NCBI RefSeq assembly: GCF_001422665.1
Contig: NZ_LMLU01000012.1
Span: forward strand, 1 to 51,681
Direction: 5' to 3'
DNA length: 51,681 bases
Source of the DNA: Arthrobacter sp. Leaf234
GTDB lineage: Bacteria; Actinomycetota; Actinomycetes; Actinomycetales; Micrococcaceae
Of the stretch, positions 1 to 9,748 are shown one piece after another; position 1 is the stretch's first letter; each line of letters starts with the position of its first letter. The notes below the pieces were generated by a model that saw only the letters and a list, made by a program, of their open reading frames with translations, was not told where the DNA came from and did no database searches. The translations under genes and the position numbers were made by a program.

Positions 1-395
1 GCCCTGCTGGCCGCCAACAAGATGAGCATGACCACGATCATCTACCCGGGCCAGAAACTCACGATCCCGGGCAAGGGCGCAGCACCGGCTCCCGCGCCGG
101 GTAAGCCCGCACCTGCTCCAGCACCGGCTCCGGCCCCCGCGCCGCAGGCCGGGTCCTACACCGTGAAGGGCGGGGACACACTCGGCGCCATCGCCTCCCG
201 ACACGGTGTCTCCCTGCAGGCCCTGCTGCGTCGTCGCGGTGTCCGCCGAGCCGCCCCACTCGGCGCCATCGCCTCCCGACACGGTGTCTCCCTGCAGGCC
301 CTGCTGGCCGCCAACAAGATGAGCATGACCACGATCATCTACCCGGGCCAGAAACTCACGATCCCGGGCAAGGGCGCAGCACCGGCTCCCGCGCC
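1..395 (+). repeat. Near-identical LysM-encoding direct repeats
   Basis: Bases 1-98 and 298-395 are identical, offset by 297 bases (99 codons); the left copy may continue outside the window. Within the second module, bases 179-228 and 257-306 are identical, offset by 78 bases (26 codons), and separated by a 28-base unique filler (229-256) that encodes an Arg-rich stretch (RRRGVRRAAP). Both offsets preserve the reading frame. Confidence 0.95.
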
Positions 396-900
396 CGCTC
401 CGGCACCCTCCGACCTCGTGCCGTCGAGTTTCCTCGGCTACACGTACCCGGACCGCGTCGTCGCGGACGCCAATGCGAACAAGGCCCTCCTGAACTCCCT
501 GCCGGCACCGTCTCAGGCCGAGATGCAGAAGATCGTCGCCGACACCGCCCGTTCCATGGGGGTGGACCCCAGCCTGGCGCTCGCCTTCGCCTACCAGGAG
601 TCCGGCTTCAACCAGCGGTCCGTCTCCCCCGCGAACGCGATCGGCACCATGCAGGTCATCCCCTCCTCGGGGCAGTGGGCGAGCGACCTCGTGGGGCGCA
701 AGCTGAACCTGCTGGACCCGTACGACAATGCGACGGCGGGTGTTGCGATCATCCGGTCGCTCGTGCGGACCAGTCCTTCCCTCGACATCGCCATCGCCTC
801 CTACTACCAGGGTGCGTACTCCGTGCAGACCCGCGGGATGTTCCAGGACACCAAGCAGTACGTCGCCGCCATCAAGGCCCACCAGAAGAACTTCCGGTAG
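1..900 (+). CDS. LysM-repeat lytic transglycosylase (SLT), 5' partial
   Basis: The gene is open from base 1 in the frame that ends with TAG at 898-900, so its start lies outside the window. Visible modules are the end of one LysM motif (window codons 1-26), an Ala/Pro-rich linker, a LysM motif beginning at about codon 51 (SYTVKGGDTLGAIASRHG) that is internally duplicated, a second Ala/Pro linker, and a C-terminal SLT transglycosylase domain (about codons 165-290). The likely catalytic Glu is codon 200 in YQESGFN, followed by AIGTMQVIP. The family cleaves peptidoglycan glycan strands, and LysM motifs hold such enzymes to the wall, so the product is presumably exported; the signal peptide would be upstream of the window. 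Copies of the LysM DNA are identical, which is unusual for old repeats. A strong hairpin follows the stop. Confidence 0.9.
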   Translation, partial: ALLAANKMSMTTIIYPGQKLTIPGKGAAPAPAPGKPAPAPAPAPAPAPQAGSYTVKGGDTLGAIASRHGVSLQALLRRRGVRRAAPLGAIASRHGVSLQALLAANKMSMTTIIYPGQKLTIPGKGAAPAPAPAPAPSDLVPSSFLGYTYPDRVVADANANKALLNSLPAPSQAEMQKIVADTARSMGVDPSLALAFAYQESGFNQRSVSPANAIGTMQVIPSSGQWASDLVGRKLNLLDPYDNATAGVAIIRSLVRTSPSLDIAIASYYQGAYSVQTRGMFQDTKQYVAAIKAHQKNFR

Positions 901-935
901 GCCGCGGAGGTCCGTCCTCCGGGACCGTGACCACG

Positions 936-980
936 GACGGGAGGGGGTGGGATCGCGTGGTGGTCCCGCCCCCTCCCGTC
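936..980 (+). terminator. Terminator hairpin after the LysM/SLT gene
   Basis: Bases 936-947 pair with 969-980, and the stem continues inward after one mismatch with GGGA/TCCC. The stem is G/C-rich and has no clear T-tract, as is common in high-GC actinobacteria. It ends only nine bases before the pknL -10 box. Confidence 0.6.
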
Positions 981-989
981 GTCCCCGCC

Positions 990-1002
990 TAGTATCGGAG
1001 GG
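990..1002 (+). promoter_or_regulatory. -10 box for a leaderless pknL mRNA
   Basis: TAGTAT at 990-995 fits the actinobacterial TANNNT -10 consensus and is followed by exactly six bases before the GTG at 1002, so the predicted transcription start is the first base of the start codon. No convincing -35 box is visible. The GGAGG at 997-1001 touches the GTG and is too close to act as a Shine-Dalgarno site. Confidence 0.6.
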
Positions 1003-3335
1003 TGCACCAGCAACGGAGGGACCCGCTCGAGGGCGCGACGGTCGACGGACGGTACGTCGTCGAATCCCGCCTGGCCCGCGGCGGGATGTCGACCGTGTAC
1101 CTGGCCACCGACCGGAGGCTGGACCGGCGCGTGGCCCTGAAGGTGCTCTATCCGCACCTCGCCGACGAGCCCGGCTTCATCGACCGGTTCGAGCAGGAGG
1201 CGAAGTCCGCCGCCAGGCTCTCGCACCCGCACGTCGTCGGCGTGCTCGACCAGGGCGTGGACGAGGTGGAGGGGCAGGCCATCGCCTACCTCGTCATGGA
1301 GTTCGTCCAGGGACGCACACTGCGCGAGGTCCTGCGCGAACACGGCCGCCTCACCCCCAGGCATGCTCTGGTGCTGCTCGACTCCGTCGTCGAGGGCCTT
1401 GCCGCGGCGCACGACGCCGGGCTCATCCACCGTGACGTCAAGCCGGAGAACGTGCTGCTCTCGGACAGCGGGCAGGTGAAGATCGCCGACTTCGGTCTCG
1501 CCCGTGCGGTCTCGGCGACCACCGGCACCGCGACCCTCGTCGGGACGGTCGCATATCTCTCCCCCGAACTGGTGCTCGGCCGGCCGGCAGAGGCGCAGAG
1601 CGACATCTACTCCACGGGCGTCATGCTCTACGAGCTGCTGACCGGCAGGCAGCCCTTCACGGGCGAGACGCCGATCCAGGTCGCGATCCAGCACGCGCAG
1701 TCGGACGTCCCCGCGCCCTCCGTCCTCCTCCCGGGCCTTCCCGAGGACATCGACGAACTCGTCCAGTGGTGCACCTCCCGGGATCCCGAGGACCGTCCGG
1801 TCGACGGCGCGGCGCTGCTCGGTGAACTCCGGCACATCCGGACCGTCCTCACCGACGAGGAGCTCGACTTCGTCCCGGTCGGGACGGCGGGCGCCGCTGC
1901 GGTGCAGGAGAGCCTCACCGCCGCCGTCGTCCCCCGCCTGCCGGACGCCCGGCGCGACGACGGCACCGCCGCGCGGTCGTCATCCGATGCTGCATCCGGC
2001 ACGGAGATCCTGCGGGACGGACGGACCGGTCCGTGGCAGGGGGAGCGGCAGGCCGATCGGACGGCCCGCATCGGTACGGAGCCGACGGGCGGGCGCGAGG
2101 ACCACACCGAGGCACTGCCACGACCCTCGACCGGTGCGCTGCATCCCTTTCCTGCTCCGGCCGGCGCGACGGAGGTCTTCCGCACCCTCGACGACGCCAA
2201 CCGGACGAGCGTGATCGGCACGGACCGGAACGCCACGCGGGTGATCGGTGCCATGCCGACCGCCGCACCGGCGTCGTCCCGTCAGGAGCCCGCCCCGGCC
2301 GCCGCGGGACGCCCGTCGTCCGACGCCGCTCCGGGTCCCACCGCCGACCCCGCGCGCTCGGCGGGCAGCACCGTCCGTCCCCTCTCGAAAGGCCGGCAGT
2401 CCCGCGAGGCCCAGCGCCCGCAGCAGTCGCTGCACGGCACAGCGGGTCGACGCTGGGTCCGCGCGCTCGTCGTCCTGCTCGTCCTCCTCGCCGGCCTCGT
2501 GGCCACCGCGGGCTGGTTCTTCGGCGCCGGACCGGCCGGACTCGTCTCCCTGCCCGACGTCAGCAACACGCCCCTCGAGGAGGCCCGGGCGGCGCTCGCG
2601 GACCAGGGCCTGTCCACCATCGCCACCGAGGAGGTGTTCGACGAGCAGGTCCTCGCAGGGGTGGTGGTCGCCACGGACCCGGCCGCCACCTCCGAGGTCA
2701 GGCGCTTCGAGCGTGTCGAGTTGATGGTGTCCAAGGGCCCGGAGCTGTTCGCCGTCCCCGACCTCCTCGGACGCGCCGAGGTCGACGCCGCGGCGCGTCT
2801 CGGCGCAGCGGGTCTGGCCGTGGGAGGGCTGGAGCAGGAGTACAGCGAGACCGTTCCCGCTGGGAACGTCCTCCGGCAGACGCCGGACGCGGGCGCGGAG
2901 CGGCGCCGCAATTCCACGGTGGACCTCGTGGTGTCGCGCGGTCCGGCGCCCGTCGCCGTTCCGGAGGTCACCGGACTCACGGTGGCGGAAGCCTCCGCAG
3001 CCCTCGAGCAGGCGGGCCTCGTACCGGGGGTGGCCGAGGTCGAGGAGTTCAGCCGCACGGTGCCGCGCGGAGCGGTCCTGGTCCAGAGCCCGACCGGTAC
3101 CGAGGTGCAGCGCGGGACGACCGTGACGCTGACCCTCTCCCGGGGACCGCGCCTGGTGAGGGTACCCAACGTCTTCTCGCTGTCCGAGGACCGGGCCGTC
3201 GCCGCACTCGAGGAGGCGGGCTTCGTGGTGGAGGTCGACTACACCTTCGGTGGCTCGGTCCTCGGACTCGTCGCAGGGCAGAGCCCGACGGGTGAGCAGC
3301 CCGAGGGGACGACCGTCCGCATCACCGTCACCTGA
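1002..3335 (+). CDS. pknL: PASTA-domain Ser/Thr protein kinase, PknL type
   Basis: This 777-residue transmembrane kinase has an N-terminal Hanks kinase domain (about residues 17-280). It shows a Gly-rich loop (LARGGMSTVYLA), the ATP-anchoring Lys in VALKVL, HRDVKPEN with catalytic Asp145, DFG, and GTVAYLSPE in the activation segment. A Ser/Thr/Pro-rich juxtamembrane linker follows, then one membrane helix (about 486-508). Four extracellular PASTA repeats (about 515-777) are of the type that binds muropeptides. The assignment to PknL rather than PknB rests on the neighbours: class II aroG and the PlsC gene next to it match the Rv2176-Rv2182c locus of M. tuberculosis, and no fts, pbp or rodA genes are present. 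GTG 1002 was chosen because it begins the conserved region and sits six bases after a -10 box. Confidence 0.93.
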   Translation: MHQQRRDPLEGATVDGRYVVESRLARGGMSTVYLATDRRLDRRVALKVLYPHLADEPGFIDRFEQEAKSAARLSHPHVVGVLDQGVDEVEGQAIAYLVMEFVQGRTLREVLREHGRLTPRHALVLLDSVVEGLAAAHDAGLIHRDVKPENVLLSDSGQVKIADFGLARAVSATTGTATLVGTVAYLSPELVLGRPAEAQSDIYSTGVMLYELLTGRQPFTGETPIQVAIQHAQSDVPAPSVLLPGLPEDIDELVQWCTSRDPEDRPVDGAALLGELRHIRTVLTDEELDFVPVGTAGAAAVQESLTAAVVPRLPDARRDDGTAARSSSDAASGTEILRDGRTGPWQGERQADRTARIGTEPTGGREDHTEALPRPSTGALHPFPAPAGATEVFRTLDDANRTSVIGTDRNATRVIGAMPTAAPASSRQEPAPAAAGRPSSDAAPGPTADPARSAGSTVRPLSKGRQSREAQRPQQSLHGTAGRRWVRALVVLLVLLAGLVATAGWFFGAGPAGLVSLPDVSNTPLEEARAALADQGLSTIATEEVFDEQVLAGVVVATDPAATSEVRRFERVELMVSKGPELFAVPDLLGRAEVDAAARLGAAGLAVGGLEQEYSETVPAGNVLRQTPDAGAERRRNSTVDLVVSRGPAPVAVPEVTGLTVAEASAALEQAGLVPGVAEVEEFSRTVPRGAVLVQSPTGTEVQRGTTVTLTLSRGPRLVRVPNVFSLSEDRAVAALEEAGFVVEVDYTFGGSVLGLVAGQSPTGEQPEGTTVRITVT

Positions 3336-3340
3336 GACCT

Positions 3341-3369
3341 GCAGGCGGCCACCCCGGGTGGCCGCCTGC
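3341..3369. terminator. Bidirectional terminator between pknL and aroG
   Basis: A perfect 12-bp stem (3341-3352 with 3358-3369) closes on a 5-base loop and lies between two convergent genes. The symmetry could stop transcription from both sides. No strong T-tract is present on either strand. Confidence 0.7.
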
Positions 3370-3405
3370 GGGCCGGCGGGCGGTGAGACCAGCCGGTGCC
3401 GGTCC

Positions 3406-4788
3406 TCAGCTCTTGGAGAGCGCTCCTGCCACGAGGAAGGCCATCTCCAGGGACTGCATGTGGTTCAGGCGAGGGTCGCAGACCGACTCGTAGCGCTCCA
3501 GGAAGGCTTCCTGGTCGATCGGATCGGCACCCCCGAGGCACTCGGCGACGTCGTCGCCCGTCATCTCCACGTGCAGTCCACCCGGGAAGGTGCCCAGGGC
3601 GTTGTGCACCTCGAAGAAACCCCGGACCTCGTCGATGACGTCGTCGAAGTTGCGGGTCTTGTACCCGTTCGGTGAGGTGACGGTGTTGCCGTGCATGGGG
3701 TCGGTGACCCAGAGCACCTGCGCACCGGACGCCGTGACACGTTCGACGAGGGAGGGCAGCTTCTCGCGGATGTTCGACGCCCCCATGCGGGTGATGAAGG
3801 TCAGGCGGCCCGGTTCACGGTTCGGATCGAGCTTGTCGATGAGGGCGAGGGCGTCGTCCGCCGAGGTGGACGGGCCGAGCTTGACGCCGATGGGGTTCCG
3901 CACCCGCGAGAGGAAATCGACGTGGGCGCCGTCGATGTCGCGGGTCCGCTCCCCGATCCACAGGAAGTGCGCCGAGGTGTCGTACGGCAGGGAGGTGCGC
4001 GAATCGATGCGTGTGAGCGCCCGCTCGTAGTCGAGGAGCAGGGCCTCGTGGCTCGCGAAGAACTCGACGCGCTTCAGCGCCTCGAAATCAGTGCCACAGG
4101 CGTCCATGAAGCGCACCGCCCGGTCGATCTCGCGGGCCAGCGACTCGTAGCGGGAGTGCGCGGGGTTGGCCATGAACCCCTTGTTCCAGTGGTGCACCAG
4201 GCGGAGGTCCGCGAACCCGCCCTGGGTGAAGGCGCGGATGAGATTCAGCGTCGAGGCGGACGTGTGGTAGGCCTTCACCATGCGGGAGGCATCGTGGCCG
4301 CGGCTCTCCGGCGTGAAGTCGTACCCGTTGACCATGTCGCCGCGGTAGGCGGGCAGGGTCACGCCGTCGCGCGTCTCGTCGTTCGACGAGCGGGGTTTGG
4401 CGAACTGGCCCGCCATGCGGCCCATCTTGATGACGGGCAGGGACGCTCCGTAGGTGAGGACGACGGCCATCTGGAGGATGGTGCGCACCCGGGCGCTGAT
4501 CTTGTCGGCGGTCGCACCGTCGAAGGTCTCGGCGCAGTCACCGCCCTGGAGGAGGAAGGCCTTGCCCTGTGCCGCAGCGGCGAGCCGCTCGCGCAGCACA
4601 TCCACCTCGCCCGCGAACACCAGGGGCGGCAGGCTCGAGAGCTCCTTCACCGACGCCGAATAGACCCCGGCGTCCTGCCACGACGGCTGCTGCACGGCGG
4701 CCATCGAGCGCCAGGCATCGAGGCCATCGGTGGTGGACGGGGTGGGTTCCGCGGTACGCGGGAGGGCGGGAGCTAGTGAATCGGTCAC
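3406..4788 (-). CDS. aroG: Class II 3-deoxy-7-phosphoheptulonate synthase
   Basis: The 460-residue product condenses phosphoenolpyruvate and erythrose 4-phosphate in the first step of the shikimate pathway. It matches the plant/actinobacterial class II (AroA-II) family in length and motifs: LLQGGDCAE near residue 100, KMGRMAGQFAKPRS, the LWIGERTR segment, ITRMGA, and DPMHGNT toward the C-terminus. The GTG at 4788 was chosen because a -10 box ends six bases upstream, and because the ordered region begins about 25 residues in. It is convergent with pknL. In M. tuberculosis the same enzyme lies beside pknL and is feedback-inhibited by aromatic amino acids; whether inhibition is retained here cannot be told from the sequence. 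Confidence 0.95.
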   Translation of the reverse strand: MTDSLAPALPRTAEPTPSTTDGLDAWRSMAAVQQPSWQDAGVYSASVKELSSLPPLVFAGEVDVLRERLAAAAQGKAFLLQGGDCAETFDGATADKISARVRTILQMAVVLTYGASLPVIKMGRMAGQFAKPRSSNDETRDGVTLPAYRGDMVNGYDFTPESRGHDASRMVKAYHTSASTLNLIRAFTQGGFADLRLVHHWNKGFMANPAHSRYESLAREIDRAVRFMDACGTDFEALKRVEFFASHEALLLDYERALTRIDSRTSLPYDTSAHFLWIGERTRDIDGAHVDFLSRVRNPIGVKLGPSTSADDALALIDKLDPNREPGRLTFITRMGASNIREKLPSLVERVTASGAQVLWVTDPMHGNTVTSPNGYKTRNFDDVIDEVRGFFEVHNALGTFPGGLHVEMTGDDVAECLGGADPIDQEAFLERYESVCDPRLNHMQSLEMAFLVAGALSKS

Positions 4789-4800
4789 ACCGGGATTCTA
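4789..4800 (-). promoter_or_regulatory. -10 box for a leaderless aroG mRNA
   Basis: Read on the minus strand, TAGAAT (4800-4795) is followed by six bases (CCCGGT) and then the GTG at 4788. No Shine-Dalgarno sequence and no -35 box are evident. Confidence 0.65.
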
Positions 4801-4884
4801 CGTGCTGGCCGTCGGGCCCCCGATTCGGCCCGTCATTGCCGCGTCGCGACAGGTCACACAGGGGAGCCCTCGAGCGGAGTGCGC

Positions 4885-5748
4885 CTAGCCTGCCTGCGGC
4901 CTGGACTCGTGACCCTCGGACGCACCGGTCTCGCCCGCTCCGGCCTGCTTCCCCGCGGCCCTGCCGATCTCCGTGACGGCGCCGGGAGCGGGAGCGTCGG
5001 GAGAGATCCGGACGGCGGCCTTCCGCGTGTCCGCCCCGGGCTTCGGCGTCTTACGGCCGGCTGCCTTCTCCGCGGCGAGGCGTTCCTTCACGGTGCTGGC
5101 ATAGGCGTCCACGTACTCCTGGCCGGAGAGGCGCATGAGTTCGTACATGATCTCGTCCGTCACCGAGCGCTGGACGAAGCGGTCGTCCTCGAGTCCCCCG
5201 TAGCGGCTGAAATCCAGGGGCTCCCCGATGATGACTCCGACGCGCCTAATGTTCGGGATGCGTCGGCCGATGGGCTGGACCTTGTCCGTCCCGATCATCG
5301 CCACCGGGATGACCGGTACGCCGGTGGCCAGCACGAGCTTCGCGACGCCGGTCTTGCCGCGGTAGAGGCGACCGTCGGGGCTGCGGGTCCCCTCGGGGTA
5401 GATGCCGAGGATGCCTCCGTCGTTGAGGATGTCCATGCCTGCGGTCAGTGACGACGACGACGCCGCGCCGCCGGAACGGTCCATGGGCAGCTGGTTGGAG
5501 AGGCGGAAGAAGAGGGCGGTGAGTCTGCCCTTGATGCCCTTACCGGTGAAGTACTCCGATTTGGCGAGGAACACGACGGGCCGGGGTACCACGATCGGCA
5601 GGAAGATCGAGTCGGAGAAGGACAGGTGGTTGCTGACGATCACGGCGGGTCCGGTGGACGGGATGTTGTCGAGTCCCTTGACCCAGGGCCGGAAGAGGAG
5701 GTTCAGGATCGGACCGACGATGATCCGTTTCATGACCCAATAGAACAC
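4885..5748 (-). CDS. plsC: 1-acyl-sn-glycerol-3-phosphate acyltransferase (PlsC family)
   Basis: The protein (287 residues) acylates lysophosphatidate to phosphatidate at the inner membrane in phospholipid synthesis. It has the HX4D catalytic motif (NHLSFSD), FPxxR/YPEGTRS for glycerol-phosphate binding, and a hydrophobic N-terminus (MKRIIVGPILNLLFRPWV). The open frame continues to 5961, but GTG 5748 is the likely start: GGGAGG (5762-5757) lies eight bases upstream and the family normally begins at FYWVMKR. The C-terminal 60 residues are low-complexity Ala/Lys/Gly and look disordered. Rv2182c is the corresponding mycobacterial gene near pknL and aroG. Confidence 0.9.
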   Translation of the reverse strand: MFYWVMKRIIVGPILNLLFRPWVKGLDNIPSTGPAVIVSNHLSFSDSIFLPIVVPRPVVFLAKSEYFTGKGIKGRLTALFFRLSNQLPMDRSGGAASSSSLTAGMDILNDGGILGIYPEGTRSPDGRLYRGKTGVAKLVLATGVPVIPVAMIGTDKVQPIGRRIPNIRRVGVIIGEPLDFSRYGGLEDDRFVQRSVTDEIMYELMRLSGQEYVDAYASTVKERLAAEKAAGRKTPKPGADTRKAAVRISPDAPAPGAVTEIGRAAGKQAGAGETGASEGHESRPQAG

Positions 5749-5921
5749 GCTGCCAGCCTCCCTGCATGGACGGTGCGGCATGTGGCGTGCCACCCGCTTT
5801 TTCCTGTGGAAGCCTACTCTAAGGGGGCCGACCCGGCGGACGCCCGTCCTTTCCGGGCGGGGCGCCACCCCTGCACCCGGTCCCGCCCGGCGTCGAGCAC
5901 TGCCGACACGCTGACGGCCGG

Positions 5922-5950
5922 TTGACGTAGCGCCGCGTGGTGTCCACGAT
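5922..5950 (+). promoter_or_regulatory. Candidate promoter for the 6034 gene
   Basis: TTGACG (5922-5927), a 17-base spacer and CACGAT (5945-5950) form a sigma-70-like arrangement in the 285-base divergent region between plsC and the next plus-strand gene. The -10 box is poor. The rest of 5749-6033 holds a possible minus-strand -10 (TAGAGT, 5821-5816) for plsC and nothing else recognisable. Confidence 0.35.
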
Positions 5951-6033
5951 GGAACGAGCACGCCCTCCCATCAGCAGGATGCCGGCCCGACGTCTCGGGC
6001 CCAGGCGCAGCACGCGACAGCAGGTAGCAGAGT

Positions 6034-6600
6034 ATGGGCCCCCGAGGTCAGGAACCGAACGAATCCACCGACGACGCCGTATGGCAGGATCTCGTCGCGC
6101 GGCTGGAGGGCACCGCCTCCGATCCCCTGGCCACCGAGGCGTCACCCCGTACCCAGGAACCGCCCGCCGGGGCACCGGGAGCGCGGCCGGACGGTCGCGG
6201 TGTCCACAGGACCGATGCGTCCGGCGCCGCTCCTGCGGGGCGGGGCGGCGGCGAGCCGGACGGCCTGACGGACCGCGAGCGGGCCGATGCCATCTTCCGC
6301 AACCAGCCGTTCGCCTCGGCAGGACCACGCGACTACGTCGCCCCCGAGGAGCCGGAGGAGGACGACGGTTTCACCCCGGACGAGCCGCCACCCCTGGGCT
6401 CGGGCGACCCCCTCACCGTTCTCGCCTGGGTGGGAGCCGCCGGCGGGCCCGTCCTGCTGCTCCTGTTCGCCATGTTCTGGCAGGATGCTCCCCTGGCCGC
6501 GACACTGGCCGTGCTGGCCCTGTTCCTCGCCGGTGCGGGCTACCTCGTGACGAAGCTGCCGAAACACCGGGACATCGGGGATGACGGCGCCGAGGTCTGA
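6034..6600 (+). CDS. Conserved hypothetical membrane protein
   Basis: The 188-residue protein is not assigned to a functional family. Residues 1-120 are hydrophilic and rich in Pro, Gly, Asp and Glu, with a short conserved-looking segment LTDRERADAIFRNQPF (about 76-91). Two closely spaced hydrophobic helices follow (about 130-150 and 155-173: GAAGGPVLLLLFAMFW and LAATLAVLALFLAGAGYLV), ending in a short charged tail. The likely topology is a helical hairpin with both ends in the cytoplasm. ATG 6034 has no clear Shine-Dalgarno sequence. The gene is convergent with the ROK kinase. Proteins of this layout are common in Micrococcales beside plsC, but no role can be claimed. Confidence 0.7.
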   Translation: MGPRGQEPNESTDDAVWQDLVARLEGTASDPLATEASPRTQEPPAGAPGARPDGRGVHRTDASGAAPAGRGGGEPDGLTDRERADAIFRNQPFASAGPRDYVAPEEPEEDDGFTPDEPPPLGSGDPLTVLAWVGAAGGPVLLLLFAMFWQDAPLAATLAVLALFLAGAGYLVTKLPKHRDIGDDGAEV

Positions 6601-6610
6601 CGGCGTCCGT

Positions 6611-6658
6611 CCTCCGCATCCGTTCCCCGCCCGGTCGGGCAGCCACGGGCGGCGGAGG
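6611..6658. terminator. Possible terminator between convergent genes
   Basis: CCTCCGC (6611-6617) pairs with GCGGAGG (6652-6658), enclosing a second small hairpin, GCCCG/CGGGC (6629-6640). The structure fills almost the whole gap between the two genes. Confidence 0.35.
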
Positions 6659-7756
6659 TCAGGTCCCGCTCCGGGACAGCAGGCGTGACAGGTCCGCGGC
6701 ACCGATCAGCCCCGCCTGGGGGCCCAGCGCGGCACGCTCGATCCTCGCCGCGGGCCGGAAGCCCCGACCGGTCAGGTTCCGACCGAAGGCGCGACGCGCG
6801 GGATCGAGGAGCAGCTCGCCCGCATCACTGAGCCCGCCGCCGATCACGAAGGTCCCGGGATCCAGGGCGGCCGCGAGGTTGGCGAGGCCGAGCCCCAGCC
6901 ACTGGCCGACGTCGTCGACGAGTTCGCGCGACGCCGGGTCCCCCTGCATCGCCAGGCGGGTGACGAGGGCCCCGGTGATGGCCGAGCCGTTCCCCGCGTC
7001 CGCGCCGGCCGCATCGAGGATGGCCCGTGCGACCGGGGAGTTCGCTGCAGCGAGCTCCCTCGCCTCGCGGCCCAGTGCGTTGCCCGAGGCGTACTGCTCC
7101 CAGCACCCGCGATTGCCGCACTCGCAGCGATGGCCCTGCGGCACGATGATCTGGTGCCCAAACTCCCCGGCGACGCCGTGGCGCCCACGCTCCACGCGCC
7201 CACCCATGATCATCGCGCCACCGATGCCGGTCCCGAGCGTGACGCAGACCAGGCGGCTCTCGCCGCGGCCGGCCCCGAAACGCCACTCGGCCCAGGCTGC
7301 GGCATCGGCGTCGTTCACCACCGTCACGCGTCGGCGCAGCAGCTTCTCGAGGTTGCGCCGCAGCGGCTCGTTGCGCCACGCGAGGTGGGGGCTGAACAGG
7401 ACGGTGCTGTTGGTCAGGTCCATCCACCCCGCGGCGCCGATGCCGACGGAACGGATGCGGTAGTCGCCGGAGAGTTCGCGCACCAGGTCGGAGATGACGG
7501 CTTCGACCGCACGGGGATCCTGTCCCGGGGTCGCCCTGCGGGCCTCGGCGAGGATGCGGCCGTGCACGTCCACCACCCCTGCGGCGACCTTCGTCCCGCC
7601 GATGTCCACTCCGACGGAGAGTCCACGCCGTGCCGGGTTGGGGAAGGAGGACCGCGCTGCGCGTTGCGCCAGGGGGCCGTTCGTCCGCCACCCGGCCGGG
7701 GCCTCGCCGCGGGGCCGGCGGACCCTCGGGGTGGTCGGCTCGGGCGTGATCGCCAT
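6659..7756 (-). CDS. ROK-family sugar kinase (probable glucokinase)
   Basis: The 365-residue protein phosphorylates a hexose with ATP, glucose being most likely. The phosphate-binding motif VGVDIGGTKVAAGVVD begins near residue 49. The catalytic Asp is in VVNDADAAAWAE, the second phosphate motif is LGTGIGGA, and the ROK zinc-binding motif CECGNRGCWEQYASG is intact. There is no DNA-binding helix-turn-helix; residues 1-47 are a disordered basic extension, so it is an enzyme rather than a NagC-type repressor. ATG 7756 was chosen over the much longer open frame (to 9607) because GAGGAAGGA lies just upstream and the extra frame lies antisense to the acyl-CoA ligase. It diverges from that gene across 132 bases. 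Confidence 0.87.
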   Translation of the reverse strand: MAITPEPTTPRVRRPRGEAPAGWRTNGPLAQRAARSSFPNPARRGLSVGVDIGGTKVAAGVVDVHGRILAEARRATPGQDPRAVEAVISDLVRELSGDYRIRSVGIGAAGWMDLTNSTVLFSPHLAWRNEPLRRNLEKLLRRRVTVVNDADAAAWAEWRFGAGRGESRLVCVTLGTGIGGAMIMGGRVERGRHGVAGEFGHQIIVPQGHRCECGNRGCWEQYASGNALGREARELAAANSPVARAILDAAGADAGNGSAITGALVTRLAMQGDPASRELVDDVGQWLGLGLANLAAALDPGTFVIGGGLSDAGELLLDPARRAFGRNLTGRGFRPAARIERAALGPQAGLIGAADLSRLLSRSGT

Positions 7757-7807
7757 GCGGTCCTTCCTCGTCGCGGACCGCGCCGACGCGCCGCCGTTAC
7801 CGATCTG

Positions 7808-7849
7808 TACACTACTGGACGGTCCGTGCAGCAGGGGAACCGATAGGCT
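7808..7849. promoter_or_regulatory. Divergent promoter candidates, ROK kinase / acyl-CoA ligase
   Basis: On the plus strand TACACT (7808-7813) and TAGGCT (7844-7849) are possible -10 boxes for the acyl-CoA ligase. On the minus strand TAGTGT (7816-7811) overlaps the first of them and could serve the ROK gene. None has a good -35 box. Confidence 0.3.
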
Positions 7850-7888
7850 GAGGCGACCCACGATCAAGGTGATACCAAAGGAGCTATC

Positions 7889-9697
<1,809 letters not shown>

Positions 9698-9702
9698 GCC
9701 GG

Positions 9703-9741
9703 CTCCTCCCCCGCGGGCCGGACGGTCGGTCCGGGGAGGAG
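9703..9741. terminator. Terminator between fadD and mtr
   Basis: CTCCTCCCC at the left pairs with GGGGAGGAG at the right, with an additional CCGGAC/GTCCGG arm near the loop. It is centred between two convergent genes. Confidence 0.55.
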
Positions 9742-9748
9742 GGGCGGA

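Noticed and set aside
5749..5961. N-terminal extension of the plsC frame
   Set aside because: The extra residues are Arg/Pro/Gly noise, and a strong ribosome-binding site serves GTG 5748.
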